A stretch of 64,000 nucleotides of DNA from Virgisporangium ochraceum (lineage in GTDB: Bacteria; Actinomycetota; Actinomycetes; Mycobacteriales; Micromonosporaceae). Shown here piece by piece: positions 57,487 through 64,000 of this stretch; positions within the stretch are counted from its first letter, which is position 1; every line of letters starts with the position of its first letter. Location of the stretch: NCBI RefSeq assembly GCF_016863655.1, contig NZ_BOPH01000016.1:1-64000 (forward strand), read 5' to 3'. A model generated the notes under the pieces. It saw nothing but the letters and a program-made list of their open reading frames with translations. It had not been told where the DNA came from and did not search any database. Position numbers and translations under genes: made by a program.

Positions 57487-58537
57487 GCGCGGCCCGGTAG
57501 AAGTCGCGCCAGCCGTCGCGTTCGCGCACGACCGTCTCCAGGTACTCCTGCCACACGACGGCGTCGGACACCGGGTCCTTTACGACCGCACCGACGATTC
57601 CGGCCGCGACGTCGGAGGCCCGCAGCACGCCGTCGCCGAAGTGTGACGCCAACGCGATGCCGTTGACCAGCACCGAGATCGCCTCGGCGGTCGACATCGT
57701 GCCGCTGGGCGACTTGAGCTTGGTGCGCCCGTCTTCGGTGCTGCCCGCCCGCAGTTCCCGGAAGACCGTGACCACGCGCCGGATCTCCTCGTACGCCGGC
57801 GGCAGGTCGGGCAGTTCGAGCGACCGGCCGAGCGCGGCCACCCGCCGCGAGACGATGTCGACCTCCTGCTCCGCGTCGGCCGGCACCGGCAGCACCACCG
57901 TGTTGAACCGGCGCCGCAGCGCGGAGGACAGGTCGTTGACGCCGCGGTCGCGGTCGTTCGCGGTCGCGATGACGTTGAAGCCCTTGCGGGCGGCGACCTC
58001 GGTGCCCAGTTCCGGGATCGGCAGCACCTTCTCGGACAGCACGGTGATCAGCGAGTCCTGTACGTCGGACGGGATGCGGGTGAGCTCCTCGATCCGGGCG
58101 ATCGCGCCGCCGGCCATCGCCTTGAGCACGGGGCTCTCGACCAGTGCCGCACGGCTGGGCCCTTCGGCGAGCAGCCGCGCGTAGTTCCACCCGTACCGGA
58201 TCGCCTCCTCGGGTGTGCCGGCCGTGCCCTGCACCATGAGCGACGAGTCGCCGCTGATCGCCGCGGTGAGGTGCTCCGAGACCCAGGTCTTCGCGGTGCC
58301 GGGTACGCCGAGCAGCAGCAGCGCCCGGTCGGTGGCGAGGGTGGCGACGGCCACCTCCATGAGCCGGCGCGGTCCGATGTACTTGGGCGAGATCCCGTCG
58401 CCGCCCATCAGGTAGGTGACCACCGCCTGCGGCGAGAGCTTCCAGCCCGGCGGCTTCGACCGGTCGTCGCCCTTGGCGAGCAGTTCCAGTTCGGCCGCGA
58501 ACTCGTCTTCGGCGTGCCGCCGCACAATGTCTGTCAC
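57479..58537 (-). CDS. MoxR-type AAA+ ATPase of MoxR-VWA operon
   Basis: This is an AAA+ ATPase of 352 residues of the MoxR/RavA kind. Walker A is GVPGTAKT (77-84, Lys83). The Walker B segment reads IARIEELTRI, so an Ile-Glu-Glu replaces the usual Asp-Glu. Sensor 1 is VIATANDRDRG, and arginine-finger candidates are RRRFNTVVL. E. coli YehL has the same kind of sequence. GTG 58537 has GAGGAG about eight bases before it and overlaps the DUF5691 stop (GTGA). It sits in the middle of the five-gene unit, so the VWA and DUF5682 proteins probably form its complex. Confidence 0.9.
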   Translation of the reverse strand: MTDIVRRHAEDEFAAELELLAKGDDRSKPPGWKLSPQAVVTYLMGGDGISPKYIGPRRLMEVAVATLATDRALLLLGVPGTAKTWVSEHLTAAISGDSSLMVQGTAGTPEEAIRYGWNYARLLAEGPSRAALVESPVLKAMAGGAIARIEELTRIPSDVQDSLITVLSEKVLPIPELGTEVAARKGFNVIATANDRDRGVNDLSSALRRRFNTVVLPVPADAEQEVDIVSRRVAALGRSLELPDLPPAYEEIRRVVTVFRELRAGSTEDGRTKLKSPSGTMSTAEAISVLVNGIALASHFGDGVLRASDVAAGIVGAVVKDPVSDAVVWQEYLETVVRERDGWRDFYRAARA

Positions 58538-60024
58538 TGGTTGAGCTCCTCATGCATCTCGTGGCGGAAGCGCAGCACGTCCAGTAGTTGGTCGATGGTG
58601 CCCAGGCGCGGGTCGGTGGGGCGGTCGTCGGCGAATGCGGCCCGCAGCAGCTCGACCGCGACCGCGGTAGGAGTGGCTCCGATGGTCAGCGGCATCCGGG
58701 TGCCGGCGAGCGTCACGAGGCCGGCGAGCCGCCAGGTCGACGCGCCGCCGCGTACCAGTATCGCGATGGCTCCGAGGGCGGCGTCGGCGAGCTGTGGCGG
58801 CCAGGGCCGCGGGCACAGTTCGAGCAGCCGCTCGACGCCGGCGGCGGTGGCCCGGCCGGGGTCGTTGCGCAGCACCTGTGCGGCACGCTCGGCGCGCTGT
58901 TCGGGTGGCAGCGCCTCGTAGAGCGCTTCGAGCAGCAGCCGGTCGTCGGGTCGCTGGGCGGCGGTCGCCTCCGGCCAGAGCCGGTCGACCAGCGCGGCCG
59001 CCCATTCGCCGGAGCCCTGCGCGGCCGCCGCCCGGCCCAGTCCGCGCCGCACGACGCCGGCCCACTCCTCGGGGATCTGCCGGCGGAGAAGCTCGTCGGG
59101 GGAGCCCCAGACCGCGAGCGGCGTTCGCGCCAGCACCTCCTCGAGCCACCAGGCGCGCTGTCCGGTGCCGGCCGGTGCCTTGGCCGCCACCCCGTCGCGC
59201 TGCATCGACGCGTCGCACCGGTTCGGCGGACGCACGTCGATGCGGTTGGTGGCCACGCGCAGGCACGCCCGGCCCCGCTCGGCCATCCGCGCGCCGTACC
59301 GGGTGTCGGGCAGCCGGGCCAGCAGGTCGAGCGCCATGCCGCGCACCTCGCGGCGGCGGTCGTCGAGCGCCGGTTCGAGCAGTTCCTCGTCTGCGGTCGA
59401 CAGCCCGACGTCGAGGGTGTTGAGGAGCGTGGCGCGGTCGTCGGCGTTCTCCTGGTCCCAGGTCGACATCAGCAACGCGCGGCCCGCCGCCGGGTCGCGG
59501 CGCCGCAGCGCGGTGAGGTGTCCGATGCGCCGGCCGATCGGCGCGAGGTCCCACGGCTCGATGAGTTCGCGTTCGTCGGCCTCGCCGAGCAGGTAGCGCC
59601 AGTCGGCCCGCTGGGCGGCGAGCCACCGGCCGCGTTCGCCACCGGCGGCGAGCAGGGCCGGGCGCAGCCGCCGGTGCCGCCGGCCGAGGTCGAGCAGCGC
59701 GGGCAGCAGTTCACCGGCGGCGAGCTTGCCGCGCTCGAGCCACTCGTCGACGAGTTCGAGCCGGGTCTCGGCGCCGCGCCCGTCGATGCTGGTGAACGGG
59801 TCGAGGAGGCCCGCGAGGCGGGTGGTCGCGGTCTGCGACGCCGGTCGCGCTTCGTCGTCGGGTGCGGCTTCGGGCAACGGGACCGCGTGAGCGGCGTCGA
59901 CGCCGGCCCGCCTGCGGAGGCCGAGTTCGGCGGCGGTGTCGAGGAGCGCGGTGGCGCCACCGTCGACGGGTCGCCGGTCGGTTCCCACCAGGGCGGTCGC
60001 CACGACCTCGGACCACGTGTTCAC
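58534..60024 (-). CDS. DUF5691 family protein of MoxR-VWA operon
   Basis: This is a protein of 496 residues, almost all alpha-helical, with HEAT/armadillo-like helical pairs: LLDLGRRHRRLRPALLAAGG, RREVRGMALDLLARLPDT and PPEQRAERAAQVLRND. No enzymatic motif is seen. It opens with VNTWSEVVATALVGTDRR, a conserved opening. It is found with SWIM, MoxR and VWA genes, so it is likely a scaffold or adaptor of the system. The GTG start at 60024 overlaps the SWIM stop by four bases, and its stop overlaps the MoxR start. Confidence 0.85.
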   Translation of the reverse strand: MNTWSEVVATALVGTDRRPVDGGATALLDTAAELGLRRRAGVDAAHAVPLPEAAPDDEARPASQTATTRLAGLLDPFTSIDGRGAETRLELVDEWLERGKLAAGELLPALLDLGRRHRRLRPALLAAGGERGRWLAAQRADWRYLLGEADERELIEPWDLAPIGRRIGHLTALRRRDPAAGRALLMSTWDQENADDRATLLNTLDVGLSTADEELLEPALDDRRREVRGMALDLLARLPDTRYGARMAERGRACLRVATNRIDVRPPNRCDASMQRDGVAAKAPAGTGQRAWWLEEVLARTPLAVWGSPDELLRRQIPEEWAGVVRRGLGRAAAAQGSGEWAAALVDRLWPEATAAQRPDDRLLLEALYEALPPEQRAERAAQVLRNDPGRATAAGVERLLELCPRPWPPQLADAALGAIAILVRGGASTWRLAGLVTLAGTRMPLTIGATPTAVAVELLRAAFADDRPTDPRLGTIDQLLDVLRFRHEMHEELNQ

Positions 60025-61292
60025 AGGTCCACCAACCGTCCGTCGACCCAGGCGGAGACCGGCCGCAGCCCGGCCGGCCCGTACTCGCCCATGACCCGGC
60101 ACGGCCGGCCGCCCGCGGCACCGATGAGCTGCCAGTGCTCGCCACGCAGGGGGAGTGCGGTGCCGTCGGCCTCGACGAGGTGGGTCAGGGTCGGGTGCAC
60201 GTCGCGGATCAGCACCGGCCAGCGGTCGATCCACGGGTCGCCGGCCAGCGCGGTGGCCCAGGAGTCGAGCGCCTCGGCGATGGTGTCGGCCGGCGGTTCG
60301 TGGTCGGTGAGCCCGGCGCGGCCGGCCACCAGCGCCCGCAGCTGGGTGGCGCCGGGGTAGAAGCACAGGTCGGCCTCGACCGTGGTGCCGGGCGTGAAGT
60401 CGGTCGACAGCGACTGGCCCGGACCGGCGAACGACAGCACCATCGCCATCCGGCCGGTGCCGCACCCGCGCAGCCAGACGCGCCGGCTGCTCAGCTGGTC
60501 GTCGATCTCGTCGCGGACGCCGAGCACGGCCCACTGGTCGGCGACCGGCGGGGAGGCCAGCACCTCCTCCCGGCTCACCGGAATGCCGACCCGGCTGGCC
60601 ACGGTGGCGGCGAGCGGCGCGGGCAGCTCGTCGATGCGGGCGTACCCGGACGCCAGGAGCCGCAGCAGGCCGAGCTCGGTGACCAGGCGCTCGGGGTCAC
60701 CGCTCACGGCCGCGGTCGCCAACCGACGCACCAGCCCGGCCGCGCCGCGGGCCTGCGCGTCGACCAGCCGGGCGGCGAGCGTGTCGAACGGCTCGTAGCC
60801 GACGGTGGTGAGCCCGGCGACGCCGGTGGCGACCTGGTCGGCCAGCCACCGGTCGAGCTCGGCCATGCCAGCCGCGACCCGCTCACCCCGGCGCGCGACG
60901 GTTTTCGGGTTCACCTCGCGCGGCTTCGCCGCACCCGCTTCGCGCCGGGCGTGCCGGGCGGCCTGGCGCAGCGACCAGTCGTGCACCCAGGCCGGCTCGT
61001 CGGCACCCGCGACCTTGCCGGCCGCCCACCGCAGCAGCAGCGCCAGGACGTGCTTGCACGGCACCTTGCGGCTGGGGCAGGAGCAGTGGAACTCGGGCTT
61101 CGCGGTGAGGTCGGCGATGGCCTGGTACTCGGCGGTGCCGCGGATCCGACCCCACACCACCGCCTGGTTGCGGCCGGAGTCGGACCACCGGGAGTCGCCG
61201 ACCAGCAGCTGCGCGGCGCGTTGAGAGGGGACATCGGTGGCGAGCGCGAGGACCTGCTCGGCGCTCCAGAGGGCCACCTCGGTCTCGGTCAT
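60021..61292 (-). CDS. SWIM zinc-finger protein of MoxR-VWA operon
   Basis: This is a protein of 423 residues with a SWIM zinc finger CxCx6CxH (Cys70, Cys72, Cys79, His81; HCSCPSRKVPCKH). SWIM fingers bind DNA or proteins. The remainder is helical, then beta-rich, with no catalytic motif. E. coli YehQ has the same layout. It is the first gene of the five-gene unit. ATG 61292 is preferred; GTG 61295 precedes it. A TACGCT box lies upstream. It is divergent from a DoxX-like gene. Confidence 0.9.
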   Translation of the reverse strand: MTETEVALWSAEQVLALATDVPSQRAAQLLVGDSRWSDSGRNQAVVWGRIRGTAEYQAIADLTAKPEFHCSCPSRKVPCKHVLALLLRWAAGKVAGADEPAWVHDWSLRQAARHARREAGAAKPREVNPKTVARRGERVAAGMAELDRWLADQVATGVAGLTTVGYEPFDTLAARLVDAQARGAAGLVRRLATAAVSGDPERLVTELGLLRLLASGYARIDELPAPLAATVASRVGIPVSREEVLASPPVADQWAVLGVRDEIDDQLSSRRVWLRGCGTGRMAMVLSFAGPGQSLSTDFTPGTTVEADLCFYPGATQLRALVAGRAGLTDHEPPADTIAEALDSWATALAGDPWIDRWPVLIRDVHPTLTHLVEADGTALPLRGEHWQLIGAAGGRPCRVMGEYGPAGLRPVSAWVDGRLVDL

Positions 61293-61360
61293 CACACCGC
61301 AGCGTAATGAAGGGGTACGACACTTGCGTAAAGCGGCCTCACGTGGGGTAAGGACCGGTC

Positions 61361-62086
61361 ATGACGCCTATTCGTACAGCAGCCCGTACGCTGCTCGGCG
61401 CGCTGTTCGTCGGCAGCGGGTACTACGTCCTGAAGCACCCGGAGCGGCACGTCGCGGAGGCCAAGCCGGTCGCCGACTATCTCGAGCCGGCGCTCGAGGC
61501 CGCGAACCTTCCCACCGACACCGAGACCCTGGTCAAGGCGACCGGTGCGGCCCAGATCGCCGGCGGCCTGCTCCTCGCCAGCGGCCACTTCACCCGGCCG
61601 GCGGCCGCGGTGCTCGCGGCGACGGTGGTGCCCTCGACGATCGCCGCCCACCCGTTCTGGAACGAGAACGACCCGGAGCGCAAGGCCGAACAGCGCACCC
61701 AGTTCGCCAAGAACCTGGGTCTGCTGGGTGGCCTTCTGTACGCGATGGTCGACCGCGGCGGCAAGCCGAGCCTCGCGTACCAGACCCGCTACGCCGCCCG
61801 CGACGCCGGACGCCGCGCCGGGTACGCCGCCCGCGACGCCCGCCGCGCAGCCAAGGTCGCCGGTCTCACCGCCGGCCTCAGCGGCGTGACGACGGCCAAA
61901 CGGGCCGGCACCGCGGTCAGCCGGGCCGGTGACGCCGTCAGCGACACCGTGGGCAACGCGGCCTGGCGGGCCAGCACGGTGGCTTCCGACGCAGGCAAGG
62001 CGGTGCGCCGCACGGCCCGTACCGCCCGCCGCGAGGCCAGGATCGCCGCCCGGGCCCTGCAGGCGGGACGTCGCCTGCCGTTCTGA
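61361..62086 (+). CDS. DoxX family membrane protein
   Basis: This is a protein of 241 residues. The first 135 residues are a DoxX-like four-helix membrane protein: TAARTLLGALFVGSGYYVLK, AAQIAGGLLLASGHFTRPAAAVLAA, and NLGLLGGLLYAMVD. The remaining 100 residues are a basic Ala/Arg-rich tail (YAARDAGRRAGYAARDARRA) with repeat-like character. DoxX proteins are linked to quinone/thiosulfate oxidation or oxidative stress, but the exact role here is unknown. ATG 61361 has AAGGA seven bases before it. It converges on moaE with 33 bp between. Confidence 0.83.
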   Translation: MTPIRTAARTLLGALFVGSGYYVLKHPERHVAEAKPVADYLEPALEAANLPTDTETLVKATGAAQIAGGLLLASGHFTRPAAAVLAATVVPSTIAAHPFWNENDPERKAEQRTQFAKNLGLLGGLLYAMVDRGGKPSLAYQTRYAARDAGRRAGYAARDARRAAKVAGLTAGLSGVTTAKRAGTAVSRAGDAVSDTVGNAAWRASTVASDAGKAVRRTARTARREARIAARALQAGRRLPF

Positions 62087-62119
62087 TGATTCACGTGAAA
62101 CAACGCGACTACGCGGTAA

Positions 62120-62545
62120 CTATGCGCAGTTGACCCATTCGTCGGTTCCGTCGGCGAAGACCTGGTGCTTCCAGACGGGTAGTCGCGCCTTCACCTCGTC
62201 GACCAACCGGGCGCAGGCCGCGAAAGCGGCCGCCCGGTGGGCCGTCGAGACCGCGGCGGCCAGCGCGACGTCGCCGATCTCCAGCGGTCCGAGGCGGTGC
62301 GACACGGCCACCGCGTAGACGTCGGGATCCTTGGCGATCTCCTCGGCGACCTCGCGCAACACCTGGGCCGCGCTGGGATGGCCCTCGTACTCGAGCAGCC
62401 GGACCGCGCGTCCATGATCATGATCTCGCACGACACCGCTGAACGACACGACGGCGCCCGCGGCCGCACGCCCGACGGCGCGTTCGTGCGCGGCGACATC
62501 GAGCACGTCGGTGGTCACCGCTGTTTCGATGATCTCGTTCGTCAT
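62120..62545 (-). CDS. moaE: Molybdopterin synthase large subunit MoaE
   Basis: MoaE is the catalytic partner of MoaD, converting cyclic pyranopterin phosphate to molybdopterin. The 141-residue protein has GAVVSFSGVVRDHDHGRAV, LEYEGHPSAA, HRLGPLEIGDVALAAAV and PVWKHQVFADGTDEWVN with the active-site lysines. The start overlaps the moeA stop (ATGA, 62542-62545), so the order moeA-moaE is translationally coupled. Confidence 0.95.
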   Translation of the reverse strand: MTNEIIETAVTTDVLDVAAHERAVGRAAAGAVVSFSGVVRDHDHGRAVRLLEYEGHPSAAQVLREVAEEIAKDPDVYAVAVSHRLGPLEIGDVALAAAVSTAHRAAAFAACARLVDEVKARLPVWKHQVFADGTDEWVNCA

Positions 62546-63732
62546 GGCAGCGCCACCAACGGGACGCTCGCGCCCGACGTCCCGGTGGTGCCCGGAGCGA
62601 TCACCGCGAACCCGATCGCCTGGGCCAACCCCCGCAGCATCGCCGAGTTGGCGTGCGGCAGGGGATAGGCGCGACCGTCGGCCGCATCGCGCCGCACCAG
62701 GGCGAGGTGCGTGTGCCCGCCGCGACCGGCGACCTCCGCGCCGAGCGTCACGGTGCCGAGCGGCGGGACCGGCTGACCGGCGAGCCCGGCGATCAGCGGC
62801 ATCACCAGGGTCACGATCGCGACGACCGCCGACTGCGGGTTCCCCGGTAGGCCGCAGACGAAGCGACCACCGGGCAGTGCGGCGACCAGCATCGGAAACC
62901 CGGGCCGCACCTCGACGGTGTTCACCACGTACTCGGCACCCAGCTCCTTGAGGGCCGGGTGGAGGTGGTCGACCGGCCCGTTCATCGTGCCGCCGGTGGT
63001 GCAGATCAGGTCCGCTCCGTCGGCGATCGCCTTCCTGAGCGCGTCGACGTGGGCGTCGAGGGAGTCGGGAACCGGTACCACCGGCGGCAACGCGTCGGCG
63101 CCGAGCCGGCGCAGCCACGCGGGCACCTGCGGGCCGAGGGCGTCGCGCACCCGGCCGTCGCCGGCCAGTCCCTCGGTGAGCAGCTCGTCGCCGAACACCA
63201 GCGTCGCGACCCGCGGCGCGGCGTGCACCGACAACGTGTCGTGCCCCGCCGACGCGGCCAACCCGAGCACGGCGGGGTTGATCCTGGTTCCGGCCGGCAT
63301 GAGCTCTTCGTCGCCGGCCGCCTCCTCGCCAATGTCGCGCCACTCGTGCGGGGCGCGCGCCTCGCCGCTGACCTCGTCGCCGGTGACGGTGGAGTCCTCG
63401 ACGCGCACGATCGTCGTCGTGCCGTCCGGCACCATCGCGCCCGTGGCGATCTCCACGCACGTGCCGTCGACGGACAGCGCCGGTGCCGGTGATCCGGCGA
63501 GCACCCGGCCGGTGATGCGCCACGGCCCGCTTCCCCGGACCGCCCAGCCGTCGACGCTGGACGTGGGGAACGCCGGCATCGGTGCCCGCGCGGTGAGGGG
63601 ACCGGAGAGGGTACGGCCTTCGGCCTCGACGAGCGGGACGGTCACCGGTGGACGGATCGCCGCCGCGCCGGCCGCGTGCACCGCCTGGCGGGCCGCGGCC
63701 CAGGGGACGGACGTTGTCGGGTGGGCTGCCAC
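62542..63732 (-). CDS. moeA: Molybdopterin molybdenumtransferase MoeA
   Basis: MoeA inserts molybdate into adenylylated molybdopterin. The 396-residue protein has SSVDGWAVRG near the N-terminus, IATGAMVPDGTTTIVRVED, DIGEEAAGDEELMPAG and GLPGNPQSAVVAIV, all family features. The substrate loop is TTGGTMNGPVDH, in place of the E. coli-type GGVSVGDYD; this variant is seen in other actinobacterial MoeA proteins as far as I recall. GTG 63732. It overlaps moaE by four bases and lies 17 bp after the mogA-like gene. Confidence 0.93.
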   Translation of the reverse strand: MAAHPTTSVPWAAARQAVHAAGAAAIRPPVTVPLVEAEGRTLSGPLTARAPMPAFPTSSVDGWAVRGSGPWRITGRVLAGSPAPALSVDGTCVEIATGAMVPDGTTTIVRVEDSTVTGDEVSGEARAPHEWRDIGEEAAGDEELMPAGTRINPAVLGLAASAGHDTLSVHAAPRVATLVFGDELLTEGLAGDGRVRDALGPQVPAWLRRLGADALPPVVPVPDSLDAHVDALRKAIADGADLICTTGGTMNGPVDHLHPALKELGAEYVVNTVEVRPGFPMLVAALPGGRFVCGLPGNPQSAVVAIVTLVMPLIAGLAGQPVPPLGTVTLGAEVAGRGGHTHLALVRRDAADGRAYPLPHANSAMLRGLAQAIGFAVIAPGTTGTSGASVPLVALP

Positions 63733-63749
63733 GAGGCCAGCCTATTCGC

Positions 63750-64000
63750 CTACTCGCTCCGGGGGTGATCGCCGCCGCGCAGTTGGTCGACCGCGTGGGC
63801 CAGGATCGGGCCGAGAACGGCGAGCCCGTCCTTCGCTCCACCTCGCGAACCGGGCAAATTGACGATCAATGTTCTTCCCGCGACGCCCACCACGCCTCTT
63901 GACAAGATAGCGGTGGGCACTTTGTCCCGACTTACAGCGCGCAACGCCTCGGCTACGCCCGGAACCTCGTAGTCGAGGATCTCTCGCGTCATCTGCGGCG
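63750..64000 (-). CDS. MogA/MoaB-type molybdopterin adenylyltransferase, 3' part
   Basis: Only the C-terminal 82 or so residues are present; the gene continues past the right edge. The segment reads PQMTREILDYEVPGVAEAL, then AILSRGVVGVAGRTLIVNLPGSRGGA, matching the end of the MogA/MoaB fold, which adenylylates molybdopterin before MoeA acts. A Met at 63992 is not the true start, as the coding frame runs on upstream. It is the upstream gene of a mogA-moeA-moaE unit. Confidence 0.88.
   Translation of the reverse strand, partial: PQMTREILDYEVPGVAEALRAVSRDKVPTAILSRGVVGVAGRTLIVNLPGSRGGAKDGLAVLGPILAHAVDQLRGGDHPRSE

Noticed and set aside
52691-61292. AAA gene as a sixth member of the MoxR-VWA operon
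   Set aside because: A 184-bp gap with its own -10-like box and inverted repeats separates it from the VWA gene, so it is probably independent.

Overview
The window is high-GC DNA from an actinobacterium. Frequent GTG starts, 4-bp ATGA/GTGA gene overlaps, a dnaK-grpE-dnaJ-hspR operon with HAIR operators, and an EspI-like proline-rich ATPase fit the class. The small conserved proteins suggest Micromonosporaceae (Actinoplanes or Micromonospora relatives), but that is an inference from gene content, not a computed placement. I see no tRNA, rRNA, CRISPR array, insertion sequence or prophage. No gap between genes exceeds about 235 bp, so the region reads as chromosomal backbone with some accessory modules.

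Layout. 1-9.2 kb: a DUF6232-like protein, an HTH protein, a methyltransferase, a seven-bladed PLL-like propeller, a membrane PAS-GGDEF protein, purD, purA and a degenerate lipid-kinase-like protein. 9.2-19 kb: an EspI-like ParA ATPase, DUF3151, a LOG/SLOG-fold protein, class II aldolase fba, a tiny acidic protein, an ECF sigma factor coupled to an LCP protein with an anti-sigma-like N-terminus, a CoA-disulfide-reductase-like flavoprotein and an orphan TAXI lipoprotein. 19-25 kb: the AmmeMemoRadiSam pair (Memo plus radical SAM), divergent from a complete Hen1-Pnkp RNA repair operon. 25-38.5 kb: DedA, class II aldolase, ArsR, pyrE, an SDR, clpB and dnaK-grpE-dnaJ-hspR. Both chaperone units carry HspR operators (HAIR), and hspR lies in the dnaK operon, giving a closed negative feedback loop.

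38.7-47 kb: two dynamin-like/GTPase membrane proteins, a fructosamine-kinase-like protein, moaA, moaD, a metallophosphoesterase and a YcnI-like copper protein. 47-54 kb: a PHP-UvrD fusion helicase, a class V aminotransferase with an unusual Asp-to-Asn change, an orphan A24 prepilin peptidase, an LppU-like protein and an AAA-winged-helix ATPase. 54-61.3 kb: the most interesting block, a tightly overlapping five-gene operon SWIM - DUF5691 - MoxR AAA+ - DUF5682 - VWA, resembling E. coli yehLMPQ and of unknown function. 61.3-64 kb: a DoxX-like protein, then moaE, moeA and the truncated end of a mogA/moaB-type gene. Together with moaA and moaD these supply much of molybdenum cofactor synthesis.

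Two palindromic elements (24.9 kb and 34.25 kb) share GATCTTG ends and both sit between convergent genes, suggesting a dispersed repeat that may serve as a bidirectional terminator.
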